The notes under the pieces: generated by a model | Seen by the model: the letters and a program-made list of their open reading frames with translations, nothing else | The model's database searches: none | What the model was told of the DNA's origin: nothing | Translations under genes and position numbers: made by a program | Shown here: one piece after another, positions 17,052 through 26,521 of the stretch | How positions within the stretch are numbered: the first letter of the stretch is position 1 | Layout of the letters: each line of letters opens with the position of its first letter | NCBI RefSeq assembly: GCF_023242945.1 | Contig: NZ_JALKFT010000028.1 | Coordinates: 1 to 64,000 of the forward strand | Direction of reading: 5' to 3' | Source of the DNA: Frankia umida | Lineage (GTDB): Bacteria; Actinomycetota; Actinomycetes; Frankiales; Frankiaceae | Length of the DNA stretch: 64,000 bases

Positions 17052-18116
17052 CTACGCCTGGTCGAGGGTGGCGACGTCGATGACGAAGCGGAAGCGCACG
17101 TCGCTGCGTACGACCCGGTCGTAGGCCGCGCCGACCTCGTCCGCGCCGATCACCTCGACCTCCGCGCCGAGCTGGTGTTCGCCGCAGAAGTCGAGCATCT
17201 CCTGGGTCTCGCGGATACCGCCGATGTTCGAACCGGTGAGAGTACGCCGTCCGACGATGAGGGAGAGGAGGTTCAACGAGCTCGGTTCGCTGGGCACGCC
17301 GACGTTGACCAGCGCACCGTCCAGGCGCAGCAGACCCAGGTAGGCGTCCAGGGGCAGGGGCGCCGAGACGGTGTTGAGGATCAGGTCGAACGAGCCGCGC
17401 AACGTCGTGAACGTGCTCTCGTCACTGGTGGCGTGGAAATGGTCGGCGCCGAGGCGAAGACCGTCCTTCTCCTTCGCGAGGCTCTGGCTGAGCACGGTGA
17501 CCTCGGCGCCGAGGGCGTGGGCGATCCGGACGCCCATGTGCCCGAGCCCGCCCAGCCCGACGATGGCGACCCGCCGGCCCGGGCCGGCCTGCCAGCGCCG
17601 TAGCGGCGAGTAGACGGTGATCCCCGCGCACAGCAACGGCGCCGCGGCCGCGAAGTCGATCCCCTCGGGGATGCGCACGACGTAGTTCTCGTCGACGACG
17701 ATCTGCTGCGAGTACCCGCCGTAGGTGGTCTCGCCGTCCTGGTCACGTCCGTTGTAGGTGAGCACCATGCCCCGCTGGCAGTACTGCTGTTCGCCGGCGA
17801 GGCACGGCTCGCACGCGCGGCAGGAGTCGACGAAGCAGCCGACTCCCACCCGGTCCCCGACGCGGTACCTGCTCACCCCGGACCCGACCGCGGTGACCAC
17901 ACCGGCGATCTCGTGCCCGGGCACCATCGGGAACCTGCTGGACCCCCACTCCTGGCGCACCTGGTGGATGTCGCTGTGACAGATCCCGGCGAAGCGGATG
18001 TCGATGCGGACGTCGTGCTCGCGCGGCGCGCGACGGGCGATGGTGGCCCGTTCGAACCCCGCGCCCGGGGTGCGCACGAGCAGGGCCGCGCTGGTGGTCG
18101 CCGCACTGGTTGTCAT
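17052..18116 (-). CDS. Zinc-dependent alcohol dehydrogenase (MDR/CAD type)
   Basis: Medium-chain dehydrogenase of 354 residues. The catalytic zinc site is seen in AGICHSDIHQ and PMVPGHEIAGVV. The structural zinc site is the four-Cys lobe around CRACEPCLAGEQQYC. The Rossmann motif is GLGGLGHMG. The C-terminal CCG-like segment and FVIDVATL ending resemble YahK/CAD enzymes, which reduce aldehydes with NADPH. The start at 18116 has a GGGAG ribosome site; the frame extends 25 codons further without support. It is monocistronic and is followed by a strong hairpin terminator. Confidence 0.9.
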   Translation of the reverse strand: MTTSAATTSAALLVRTPGAGFERATIARRAPREHDVRIDIRFAGICHSDIHQVRQEWGSSRFPMVPGHEIAGVVTAVGSGVSRYRVGDRVGVGCFVDSCRACEPCLAGEQQYCQRGMVLTYNGRDQDGETTYGGYSQQIVVDENYVVRIPEGIDFAAAAPLLCAGITVYSPLRRWQAGPGRRVAIVGLGGLGHMGVRIAHALGAEVTVLSQSLAKEKDGLRLGADHFHATSDESTFTTLRGSFDLILNTVSAPLPLDAYLGLLRLDGALVNVGVPSEPSSLNLLSLIVGRRTLTGSNIGGIRETQEMLDFCGEHQLGAEVEVIGADEVGAAYDRVVRSDVRFRFVIDVATLDQA

Positions 18117-18639
18117 GAGATCTCCCTCGTGTCCGAGTCCCCATTGTCCGAGGCCGGTCCGATCGAGCGCGGGCGCCCACAGTCGCGCCACCCCCCACCG
18201 TCCACCGGCCGGCGGGAACCGACCGGCGGGAACCGGCTGTCAGCCGGCAGCGGCCAGCGGTCGGGGATGGCCGCCCATGTGGGGGGTGGGATGAGCCGGG
18301 GCAGCATCACCCGGACGGGCCGGTCGACGCCGACCGGCCGCTGTGATTCCGGTCCGTCGGTCGAAGCGGCCGGCCGACGCGGGGTATAGAACCATGTCGG
18401 CCGCAGTGGCTCTCCTGCGCGGAAACAGGCCGGGAAATGCCGGAGAAGGCCCGCGGACACCGCTGGTGGGGGCCTGTTCGTGCCTCGGTTGGAATGTGGT
18501 TCTTCTCCCGCGTCCGTGACGCATCGAAATGGCGGTATGGCCTGCCCGGGTAGCAGCGCACCGAACCGGTGGCAGGTTCGCGATAGGAACGATCCGACGG
18601 GCGGCGGCCGCCCGCTCATGTCGGCCGTACGGAGGACAT
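18117..18639. other. Divergent intergenic region, nothing identified
   Basis: About 520 bp between the divergent dehydrogenase and kinase genes. It contains short direct repeats of the type ACCGGCGGGAACCG but no credible gene on either strand. Promoters of both genes should lie here; none could be fixed by eye. Confidence 0.4.
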
Positions 18640-21099
18640 GTGGATGCGCGCGACGAGGATGTCCAGGCGTCGCAGGACCAGGCCCTCGACGTGCAGGGAC
18701 CGCCGAGCGGGCTGACCACCCGACCCGCGCCGCTACGACCGCATGACCCGCGGCTGCTGGGGGAGTACCGGATTCTTGGCCGGCTGGGCGAAGGCGGCAT
18801 GGGCGCGGTGTTCCTTGGCCGCGGACGGGATACCGGGCTCGTGGCCATCAAGGTGATCCGAACGGAGATCACACGCATTCCCCGTTACCGGGAAAGGTTC
18901 TGCCGGGAGGCCGCGGCGGCCAGTCAGGTGGCGAACTGCTGCACCGCCGCGGTTCTTGACGTCGCCCGCGACGCGTCCGGCGCGCTGTACCTGGTCAGCG
19001 AGTTCGTCGACGGACCGACCCTGGCCCAGGCGGTCGCCGCGCGCGGCCCACTGGGAGCGGTCGAGGTCGAGCGGATCGCCATCGGTGTGGCCGCGGCGCT
19101 GAGCGCCATGCACAGTGCGGGACTGGTCCACCGCGACCTGAGCCCCGCCAACGTGCTGCTGTCCCCGCTGGGACCCCGAGTGATCGATTTCGGCCTGGCC
19201 CGGGTGTCGGACGACGCGCCGCGGGGCCCGCGGGGCCGGATCGCCGGCACGCCGGCGTTCATGTCCCCCGAACAGGCCAGCGGCCACCGGGTCCGCAGCG
19301 CCACCGACATCTTCGCCTGGGGCGCGCTGGTCGTGTTCGCCGCCACCGGTGAACCGCCCTTCGGCAACGGGACGGCCGCCCAGCAGATGCGCCGCCTCCA
19401 GTGCGACGACCCCGACTTCGACCGCGTCGACACCGCGCTGGGCGCCGCGGCGCTGGCCACGATCGTCCGCGTCGCGATGCGCCGGGAGTCCGCCGCCCGT
19501 CCCAGCGCCGACGACCTGCTGCGGCACCTGGTCCGATCCGAGGACGCGCTCGCCGCGGTGGGACCGGCCCCCGCCACGCCCATGTCCACCGCCGCGCCTT
19601 CGGCCACGCCGCCCTCACCCACGCCCACGGATGCGGCCCCCGCCACCTCCTCGTCCGCGGCCACGGCTTCGGACTCCGCCCCGGACGCGGAGGCGGGGCT
19701 GGTGAGCGTGATCGAGATGCCGGTCGTGCGCAGGACGACACCGGTGACGCCCACGACCCTGCCGGACGTTTCCTCCGTCCTGGTCGCCGCCCTGCGCCGT
19801 GGTGGTGACGAGGAGGTTCCCGCCCCTCCCATCGCTACATCGGAGGCATCGGAGGCATCGAATGGATCGGGGGCGACGGAGGCGAACCTCGATCCCGCGG
19901 GCATGCCCGCACCGCGGGTGCCGACCGTAACCGCGGCGCTCCACCGCGGCCCTCTCGGCACGCCACATCAGCTGGGCCGCCGCCCGGCCGGTCCAGGGGG
20001 CGGACCAGCCGGACGCGGCCCGTTCACCTTCGTCGCCCGCCTGGCGGCCCAGGCCCGCAGGGGCGCCGACGGGCGGGCCGTCACCTTCGATCACCGGGTC
20101 GTGTTCCTGCCCCGCTCCCGTCTCGTGCGCGCCACCCGGTCGGTCCAGGGGGCCGATGCCGCACAGCCAGGCCCACCCGCGCCCGGGGCGGGATCGACCA
20201 TGCCGTCCCCGGTGGCGACCGGTCCGCTCCCGTCGCCGGCTCTCGACGGCGTTGTCCCGGCGCCGAGGCCGGCACGGGCCCGCGAGTGGAACGGGCCGCC
20301 GACCGCGGTCCTGCTCGAACCACTGATCGATCCGCGACGCGCCGAACGCGCCGAACGCGCCGAACGCGGCAGCGGTCGGGCGGGTCGCACGTGGCGGCTT
20401 CCGGTCACCGTCGCGCTGGCGATGCTGGCCGCGGCGGTGATCGCGGTGTTGATCGTGGTGCTGGCGCACCTGCGTCCGCACTCCGGAGCGGACCGGGCGA
20501 CGGCGACGGCGACGGCGACGGGACCAGGTTCGGTGCCCTCTGGCCAGCACGGGCCAGGTGGGCCCGCCAGCACAGTCGCATCCACCGCACCGACTGCTCC
20601 CACCCCCAGCCGCGCGGACGGCCGCACCGCCACCCCCGCTGCGACCACCGGCCTCGACCGCCAGGTGGCCGCCACCCCGACGCACGCCGAGCACGCCACG
20701 CCCACCCCCTCGGCCAGTCCCACCCTGGGCACAAGCCCCGCACCGTCCACCGACCAGCGCACCTCGGATGACCGCACCCAGACGGCCACCGGCCCCGGCA
20801 CCTCCACCGGCTCTGGTACCTCCACCGGCTCCGGTACCTCCACCGGCTCTGGCACCACCGGCGGCACCAGCCCGGCCACCGGCGGCCCCGGCACGGGCGC
20901 CGTCATGGTCGCGGATGTGCGGGGCCGTGATGTCGCGAGTGCCGAGTCGACCCTGCGCGCCGCGGGGTTGGGGACCGCGCGCCGCATCGCCCGCACGGAC
21001 CAGTTCCTCCCGGGCACCGTTCTCGATCAGTCGCCGTCCGCTGGCCTGGTCGCGCCAGGCACCGTCGTCACCCTCCTGGTCGCTGCCGCGCCCGGCTGA
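18640..21099 (+). CDS. PASTA-domain Ser/Thr protein kinase
   Basis: Membrane receptor kinase of 819 residues (GTG at 18640, GGAGG at 18631). The kinase domain is at about residues 40-300: glycine loop RLGEGGMGAVFLG, VAIK lysine, HRDLSPANVLL catalytic loop, IDFGLARV, and a GTPAFMSPEQ activation segment. The usual Lys of HRDLKPxN is Ser here. A long Pro/Ala/Ser-rich linker follows, then one transmembrane helix near 586-610. The extracellular part is Thr/Ser/Gly-rich, including three in-frame 6-residue repeats (GTSTGS). A single PASTA-like domain (residues 755-819, VADVRGRDVASAESTLRAAGL) ends the protein. PASTA domains sense muropeptides or lipid II, so a cell-wall signalling role is likely. Confidence 0.9.
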   Translation: MDARDEDVQASQDQALDVQGPPSGLTTRPAPLRPHDPRLLGEYRILGRLGEGGMGAVFLGRGRDTGLVAIKVIRTEITRIPRYRERFCREAAAASQVANCCTAAVLDVARDASGALYLVSEFVDGPTLAQAVAARGPLGAVEVERIAIGVAAALSAMHSAGLVHRDLSPANVLLSPLGPRVIDFGLARVSDDAPRGPRGRIAGTPAFMSPEQASGHRVRSATDIFAWGALVVFAATGEPPFGNGTAAQQMRRLQCDDPDFDRVDTALGAAALATIVRVAMRRESAARPSADDLLRHLVRSEDALAAVGPAPATPMSTAAPSATPPSPTPTDAAPATSSSAATASDSAPDAEAGLVSVIEMPVVRRTTPVTPTTLPDVSSVLVAALRRGGDEEVPAPPIATSEASEASNGSGATEANLDPAGMPAPRVPTVTAALHRGPLGTPHQLGRRPAGPGGGPAGRGPFTFVARLAAQARRGADGRAVTFDHRVVFLPRSRLVRATRSVQGADAAQPGPPAPGAGSTMPSPVATGPLPSPALDGVVPAPRPARAREWNGPPTAVLLEPLIDPRRAERAERAERGSGRAGRTWRLPVTVALAMLAAAVIAVLIVVLAHLRPHSGADRATATATATGPGSVPSGQHGPGGPASTVASTAPTAPTPSRADGRTATPAATTGLDRQVAATPTHAEHATPTPSASPTLGTSPAPSTDQRTSDDRTQTATGPGTSTGSGTSTGSGTSTGSGTTGGTSPATGGPGTGAVMVADVRGRDVASAESTLRAAGLGTARRIARTDQFLPGTVLDQSPSAGLVAPGTVVTLLVAAAPG

Positions 21100-21851
21100 C
21101 CGGTGGTGCGCCACGGCGGGCTGGTCTCTCACGGTGGGCTGATCGCCGAGGGGCCGGGCGCTGACGGCCGCGGGTGTGTGCTGTTCGCCTCCCCGGATCG
21201 CGCTGGCCCGCCAAGGCGCACCGCTCATTCTGATCTGTCCTGAGTTCCTCCCGCGTGATCGGTCCGGGAGCGCCGCCCGCGGTGGCGGCCTCGGACTCGC
21301 TCCCGCGTCGACGGCAGGTGGGTGGGAGGCCGCCGTGCGCCGCCCAAAGGTGGCGGCGTTTCATCACTTTTGTCGAATCCCTGTCAGGTGGGGAGCGCTG
21401 GCCGTGCCGGCGACGCCGTGTCCGTCTCGTCCGATCGGCGGGTGCGGCGAGCGCGCCAGCCTGGCGCGATGGCTGGGGGAGAGGGGCGCGCGGCGTGCGG
21501 TGGTGCTCACCGGTGGCAGAAGGTGTGACGCGGGCGGATGGGAGGACGCGGCGGGAGTGTGGGGGCGGTGTGGGTGAGCGGGGGGCCGAGGTGCGTTTCG
21601 GCGAGTTCCCAAGACGTCCAAGGGTGATGGGGTGCGAGCGCGTAGGCGGGATGGGGGCCGTGAGAAAGCGACCGGTGCGGTGACGGCGATACGGACGGGT
21701 GATGGGGGGTGCCGGTCCGTGTGCTTCATCCGGGCGTGTCACGAGGGCCGGGCAGCAACGGTCGGGAACAGTGCGAAGAAATGCCGGAACCAGCACATTT
21801 TGTTAGCATGCCGCTACCCGGGGGGGAGACTGCGGTGGGAGGGGAGCTCGC
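21100..21851. other. 750 bp intergenic region without a recognisable gene
   Basis: G-rich on the plus strand, with several short open frames that have no consistent codon signature. An AT-richer stretch near 21770-21815 (GAAGAAATGCC, CATTTTGTTAGCATG) directly precedes the Lrp-family gene and probably contains its promoter or autoregulatory site. Nothing else is identified. Confidence 0.4.
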
Positions 21852-22316
21852 TTGGACGACCTGGATCGCGCCCTGTTGCGCCTGTTGCAGGAAAACGGCC
21901 GAAGAACCAACCGGGATCTCGCTCTGGCGACCCGGGTGGTGCCGTCCACGTCGCTGCAACGTGTGCGTTCGCTGATCGAGCGCGGCATCATCAGTGGATT
22001 TCGCGCTGAGCTCGACCTGGCTGCCATCGGGCGGCCGGTGCAGGCCCTTGTCTCGGTTCGGGTTCAACCCTCGTCACGTGCGACGATGGACGAATTCCGG
22101 ACCTGGGCCAGTGGGCTGCTGGAAACGGTCAGCGTGTTTACCACGGCGGGTGCCGCCGATTTTCTGCTGCACGTCGCCGTGCCTGATGTGGAAGGGCTGT
22201 ACGGACTCGTTGTCGATCGGATCACCGAACGGCCCGAAGTGAACGACGTGCAGACGAGTCTTGTTTTCGATCATCATCGCACGTCCGCCTTGGAACCGGT
22301 GTATCCGGCCGAATAA
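21852..22316 (+). CDS. Lrp/AsnC-family transcriptional regulator
   Basis: Protein of 154 residues starting with TTG at 21852, preceded by the purine-rich GGGAGGGGAG. The N-terminal winged helix is LDDLDRALLRLLQENGRRT through LIERGIISGFRAEL. The C-terminal RAM domain, which binds amino acids and mediates octamer assembly, covers about residues 65-145 (VSVFTTAGAADFLLHVAVPDVEGLYGLVVD). Members usually repress or activate amino-acid metabolism genes and often their own. No amino-acid gene is adjacent. A strong hairpin follows the stop codon, so it is monocistronic. Confidence 0.9.
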   Translation: MDDLDRALLRLLQENGRRTNRDLALATRVVPSTSLQRVRSLIERGIISGFRAELDLAAIGRPVQALVSVRVQPSSRATMDEFRTWASGLLETVSVFTTAGAADFLLHVAVPDVEGLYGLVVDRITERPEVNDVQTSLVFDHHRTSALEPVYPAE

Positions 22317-22332
22317 CTGCCGGGTGGTTCGC

Positions 22333-22372
22333 CCAACCGATCGGTCGATCGTCTGATCGACCGATCGGTTGG
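22333..22372 (+). terminator. Perfect 18 bp stem-loop after the Lrp gene
   Basis: CCAACCGATCGGTCGATC (22333-22350), loop GTCT, then its exact reverse complement (22355-22372), starting 17 bp after the stop codon. There is no T tract. Function as a transcription terminator is likely. The arms are internally palindromic (GATCGGTCGATC), so a protein-binding role is also possible. Confidence 0.8.
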
Positions 22373-22510
22373 CCCACGGATCAGCCGTCCGTTGGGATGG
22401 TCGGCCGTCGGTCCGGGGGACAGGCCGGTCGGCCACGGTCTGGTCGGCGGGTTCGCCGGCTGGACGTTCGGCCGGTGCGTTGATCTGCGCATGGACCGGG
22501 ATCCTCGTGG

Positions 22511-23671
22511 ATGGTGGGGGCGCACTACGCTGCTGGCGTGACCTCGCGGACGCGGATCGGCTTCGACGCCGACGTGCTGCTCGCGGCCGCGACCGCGGCT
22601 GCCACCGCTCCGACCGCTCCGACCGGGCGTGGTGACGGTGCTCGTGGTGGCGCTGCTCGGGGCACCGGTGGCGGGGCCGGCGGCGCTCCGCGCCGGGAAC
22701 TGGCCCGTGCCTACCGTGAGTTGTCGGAGCGCTATCGCGGCGGATCGGACACTCCCGAGGACGCGAGGCTGACCGACGGCCATGTTCGGGCCTATCTCGC
22801 CGCCCGACTGCCGGCGACACTCGCGGTCAGCCGGGTGGTGCTGGCCGAACTCGCCGACCGGCGACCGCGCTGGCAGCCGCACAGCCTGCTCGATCTGGGC
22901 GCCGGGCCGGGCCCCGCGACCTGGGCGGCACTCGAGGTGTTCGGGGAGATCACCGGCGTCGACCTGGTCGAACGTTCGGCCCGGATGATCGCCGCGGGTC
23001 GCGGCCTGGCGCGGCTGGGCGCCCCCGGGCCGCTGCGCACCGGGGCGCGTTGGCACCACACCACGGCGCAGGTGCCGCCGGTCGGCGTCGCCGCGGATCT
23101 CACGGTCGCGTCCTATCTGCTGGGTGAGCTGCCCGCCGCCACCCGCGGTCCGGCCGTCGCCGCCTGGTGGCGGGCCACCACGGGTGCACTGGTCATCATC
23201 GACACCGGAACACCCGACGGCTATGCCCGCGTCCTCGCCGCCCGCTCGGCGCTGCTCGCCGACGGTGCGACGATCACCGCGCCGTGCCCGTCCGACGGGG
23301 CCTGCCCACTGCCGGACGGTGACTGGTGCCACTTCGCCCGCCGGGTCGAGCGCAGCGCCGTGCACCGGGCGCTCAAGGACGCCGAGCGCGGCCACGAGGA
23401 CGAGAAGTTCGCCTATCTGATCGCCTCCCGCGGCCAGCCGGCGCACGCCCCCGGCCGGCTGCTGCGCGCACCGCGGGCGCACGCCGGGCACATCCGACTC
23501 GCCCTGTGCGTCCCGGAGGGACAGCGGGAGGCCGTCGTCGCCCGTAGCCGCCGTGACGCCTACGCCTGGGCCCGCCGCGCCCGCTGGGGCGACCCCGCCC
23601 CCGGATCGGTCACCGACCCGGCCGCCCCCACCGACCCGGCCGCCGGGGGACAGGCACCCCGGACCGTCTAG
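22511..23671 (+). CDS. Rsm22-type small ribosomal subunit methyltransferase
   Basis: SAM-dependent methyltransferase of about 386 residues related to Rsm22 (PF09243), thought to act on the small ribosomal subunit. The entry ELSERYRGG and ARLPATLAVSRVVLAEL match the family's helical N terminus. The SAM motif is LLDLGAGPGPATWAAL, followed by GVDLVERSARMI. The Cys-rich signature CPSDGACPLPDGDWCHFARRVERS contains the CP...CP..DWCHF motif expected to bind a metal or Fe-S cluster. The start is uncertain: ATG at 22511 has no clear ribosome site, and GTG at 22538 is an alternative. The C-terminal 25 residues are low complexity. Confidence 0.82.
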   Translation: MVGAHYAAGVTSRTRIGFDADVLLAAATAAATAPTAPTGRGDGARGGAARGTGGGAGGAPRRELARAYRELSERYRGGSDTPEDARLTDGHVRAYLAARLPATLAVSRVVLAELADRRPRWQPHSLLDLGAGPGPATWAALEVFGEITGVDLVERSARMIAAGRGLARLGAPGPLRTGARWHHTTAQVPPVGVAADLTVASYLLGELPAATRGPAVAAWWRATTGALVIIDTGTPDGYARVLAARSALLADGATITAPCPSDGACPLPDGDWCHFARRVERSAVHRALKDAERGHEDEKFAYLIASRGQPAHAPGRLLRAPRAHAGHIRLALCVPEGQREAVVARSRRDAYAWARRARWGDPAPGSVTDPAAPTDPAAGGQAPRTV

Positions 23672-23883
23672 ATCATCGCTGGCCCGATCGGACTAGCGCA
23701 TCCCGCGGCCGTCGAACATCCATGGCACCGACCAGCGTGGACATGGTCGCAACGAGCGGCACCATTGAGGGACACCCCGGTACAAGCGGCAGTTATCTCC
23801 CAACTACGCTGTGATCGCATTCCGGGCAGGGACAGGCTGGATCGGGAGAATCCCGCACCGGCCGTGCCGGGGAGACGGGGGAG

Positions 23884-26118
23884 ATGCGGGCATCCTCACT
23901 CGCGTCGGGGTCGGCACCACCGACTCCGAGACCAACATCGACATCGACCCCACCGCCGCCGCCGCGGCCGGCCGGCGACCGTCGGCGGGGCGTCTCGGCG
24001 ACAGCCGGGGCGGCGAGGGCACTGGCCGGCAGATGGCCGTGGTCGCCGGCGGCGGGCCTGGTGGCGCTGCTGTGCGTGGCGTCGTTCACCGCGAGTCTGG
24101 TGCTGCAGTCGACGCTGCTGCGGTACGGCTCCGGCGACGCCGACGAAGCCGCCTACGTGCTGCAGGCCAGGATGCTGGCGCACGGCCGGCTCACCCTGGA
24201 CGCCGCCACGATGGAGCCGTTCTTTCGCCCGTGGCTGACCGGCGAGCGCGACGGCCACCTGTTCACCAAGTACCTGCCGGGCTGGCCGGCGCTGCTGGCC
24301 CTGTCCCAGCTGCTGTTCGGCACCATGATCGTCGCACCGGCCGCGGTCGCCGCCGGCTGGGTCGCCAGCACCTACCTGCTGGCCCGTGAACTGCTCGACG
24401 ACGCGGCCAGCGCCGTGCTGGCAGCCGGGATACTCGCGGCGAGCCCGCTGGTACTGCTGCACACGGCGCTGCCCCTGGCCTACGCCTGCGGTGCCGCGAC
24501 CCTGACCGCCGCCGCGGCCGGGTTGCTGCGCGGGGCGCGCACCGGAAGCCGGGGCGCGCTGGTCGCCGGGGGCGCCGCCGGCGGGTTCGCGTTGCTGCTG
24601 CGCCCCTACGACGCGGTTCTGATGCTCGCCGCGGTGGTGGTGTTCGCGCTGGTCCGGCTGCGTCGAACGCCCCGGGTGGCGGTGCGGCGCACCGGCTGGG
24701 CGCTGCTCGGGGTCGCACCGTTCGTCGTGCTCCTGCTCGCCTACTGCGCCTGGGTGACGGGGTCACCGGTGCGGATGCCGCTGTCGGCCTCCGACCCGCT
24801 GGACCGGTTCGGTTTCGGCCCTCGGCGCATCCTGCCGAGCGAGCCGACGTTCGCCTACGGGCGGCGCCTGGCCGTGCGGGCCACCTGGCAGACACTCACC
24901 GCCGCGCCCGGCTGGCTGTTCGGCGGACCGTTGCTGGTGGTGTCCGCCGCCGTCGGGGTGCTCGTGCGGCCGCGGCGGGCGCAGCGCCTGCTGCTGGTCG
25001 CGATGGCCGCGCTGGTCGTCGCCGGCTACCTGTTCTGGTGGGGGACGGCGTTCGCGCTGCCGGGCGTCCGCGACGGTATCGGCCCGCACTACCATCTCGG
25101 CGCGGTCACCCCGGTGGTCATCCTCGCCGCGGACGGGGCCCGCCGGCTGTGGGCGCTGGCAGCCCGCGCCCTGGCCCGTGGCCTGAGCGCCTCGCCCGTG
25201 CGGCGGATGCCCCCGGCCTGGCGCGGGATGCCGCTGGCCCGAACGGGGCAGACGCTGATCGCGGTGGGCACGGTGGCGGTGGCCGTCCTGCTGACGCTGG
25301 GGCCGCTTCCCCCGAAGCTCGCCGGCCAGCGCTGGGTCAACGACCACGACGCGCTGCTGCGCGCACTGCTGCCCGAGCGGTTTCCCGGGCCCGCCGTGGT
25401 CGTGGTCACCCCGGACCGGCCCAGCCGCTACACCCAGGTGCCCTACCACGTTCTGCGCAACGACCCGCAGCTGCACGACCGGGTCCTGTACGCCGCCGAC
25501 CTCGGTCCGCGCACCGCCACCCTCGGCGACCGGATGCCCGGACGCGACCTCTACCGGCTGCGGCCGGCGGAGATCGTCGACCCGGCGGCGTTCGCCAGCT
25601 ACGTCGGCTCCTTCACCGCTCTGCGCCAGATCCACGGTGGACGACTGCGCCTGGACGTCACGCTGCCCCCGACCGGACCAGCCCTGCCCCGACCGGACCA
25701 GCCGAGCCAACCAGGCCAGCCGAGCCAACCAGGCCAGCCGGGTGCGTCGGTGTACGTGCGGGTGGGATCGACGGCGGCGGGGGCCCGCGACACCGTCGTG
25801 CACGCGGGCCACGGCGCGGCCCCGGTGCTGTCGGTGGTACTCACCACCGGCCCGGCCGGCCCCGGGGAGATCACGGTGAACGACGACCTGCCCCTGGACG
25901 TCGTCGTCGGGCTCAGCGTGCCCGGCCCCGACGGCACGGCCGCCTGGGAGGAGCGTCTCCCGCTGGCCCGCCGCGCCGGCACCGGTGCGCTGAGCATGCT
26001 CGCTCCCGGAACGGGCTGGCGCTGGGTGCCCCCACGGGCGAAGGAGGGCTGGCTGCCCGCGCGGGTGGCCCAGGCCCTCACCGTCACCGTCACCGCGGTG
26101 GCATCCGACATCCCCTGA
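23884..26118 (+). CDS. GT-C-type integral membrane glycosyltransferase
   Basis: Membrane protein of 744 residues with about 10-12 transmembrane helices between residues 60 and 480. The first outward loop has SGDADEAAYVLQARML, whose Asp-Glu fits the catalytic acidic pair of PMT/ArnT-like (GT39/GT83) polyprenol-dependent glycosyltransferases. The loop HLFTKYLPGWPALLAL also fits. The C-terminal 250 residues are outside the membrane and include a duplicated linker QPSQPGQPSQPGQPG. The ATG at 23884 has GGGGAGACGGGGGAG just upstream. The sugar and acceptor cannot be predicted; a cell-envelope role is likely. Confidence 0.7.
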   Translation: MRASSLASGSAPPTPRPTSTSTPPPPPRPAGDRRRGVSATAGAARALAGRWPWSPAAGLVALLCVASFTASLVLQSTLLRYGSGDADEAAYVLQARMLAHGRLTLDAATMEPFFRPWLTGERDGHLFTKYLPGWPALLALSQLLFGTMIVAPAAVAAGWVASTYLLARELLDDAASAVLAAGILAASPLVLLHTALPLAYACGAATLTAAAAGLLRGARTGSRGALVAGGAAGGFALLLRPYDAVLMLAAVVVFALVRLRRTPRVAVRRTGWALLGVAPFVVLLLAYCAWVTGSPVRMPLSASDPLDRFGFGPRRILPSEPTFAYGRRLAVRATWQTLTAAPGWLFGGPLLVVSAAVGVLVRPRRAQRLLLVAMAALVVAGYLFWWGTAFALPGVRDGIGPHYHLGAVTPVVILAADGARRLWALAARALARGLSASPVRRMPPAWRGMPLARTGQTLIAVGTVAVAVLLTLGPLPPKLAGQRWVNDHDALLRALLPERFPGPAVVVVTPDRPSRYTQVPYHVLRNDPQLHDRVLYAADLGPRTATLGDRMPGRDLYRLRPAEIVDPAAFASYVGSFTALRQIHGGRLRLDVTLPPTGPALPRPDQPSQPGQPSQPGQPGASVYVRVGSTAAGARDTVVHAGHGAAPVLSVVLTTGPAGPGEITVNDDLPLDVVVGLSVPGPDGTAAWEERLPLARRAGTGALSMLAPGTGWRWVPPRAKEGWLPARVAQALTVTVTAVASDIP

Positions 26119-26512
26119 ACGAGCCATGGGTGCGATCCCCCCTTGCGGCCGGTTTCGCCGTGATCGGCGTCACTGGAGGCACCACCAACGGTGGGCCAGA
26201 CCACATCGCGCGGTCGGGCCCGCCCGGGTGATGGCCGGCGGCGGCAGGTGGGCGGCGGCCCGCCGGTGCGCGGCTGTGCGCCTCCGGCGGGGTCCGCCGG
26301 TCCGCCACGGACATCCGCGATGAGCTGCGGCGCGGCAGCGTGTCCGGGACGGCGTGCCCGCACCTGGCGCCGCCCGGCGAGGGGCCGCCGCGCAGGCCGT
26401 CACGGCCGCGGCTGGGACCGGTGGGCCTCCTGCACCGGGACCCTCGGACTGTCTACGGCCCAGCCCATAGGGGCCCATACCGGACGAAAACGGGACCGGT
26501 CCCCGCCTAACG
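26119..26512. other. Intergenic region, no gene seen
   Basis: About 390 bp of very GC-rich sequence with no consistent coding frame. The end (GGACGAAAACGGGACCGG) may contain the promoter of the metallopeptidase gene; no clear -35/-10 pair is visible. Confidence 0.35.
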
Positions 26513-26521
26513 TTGATCGTT

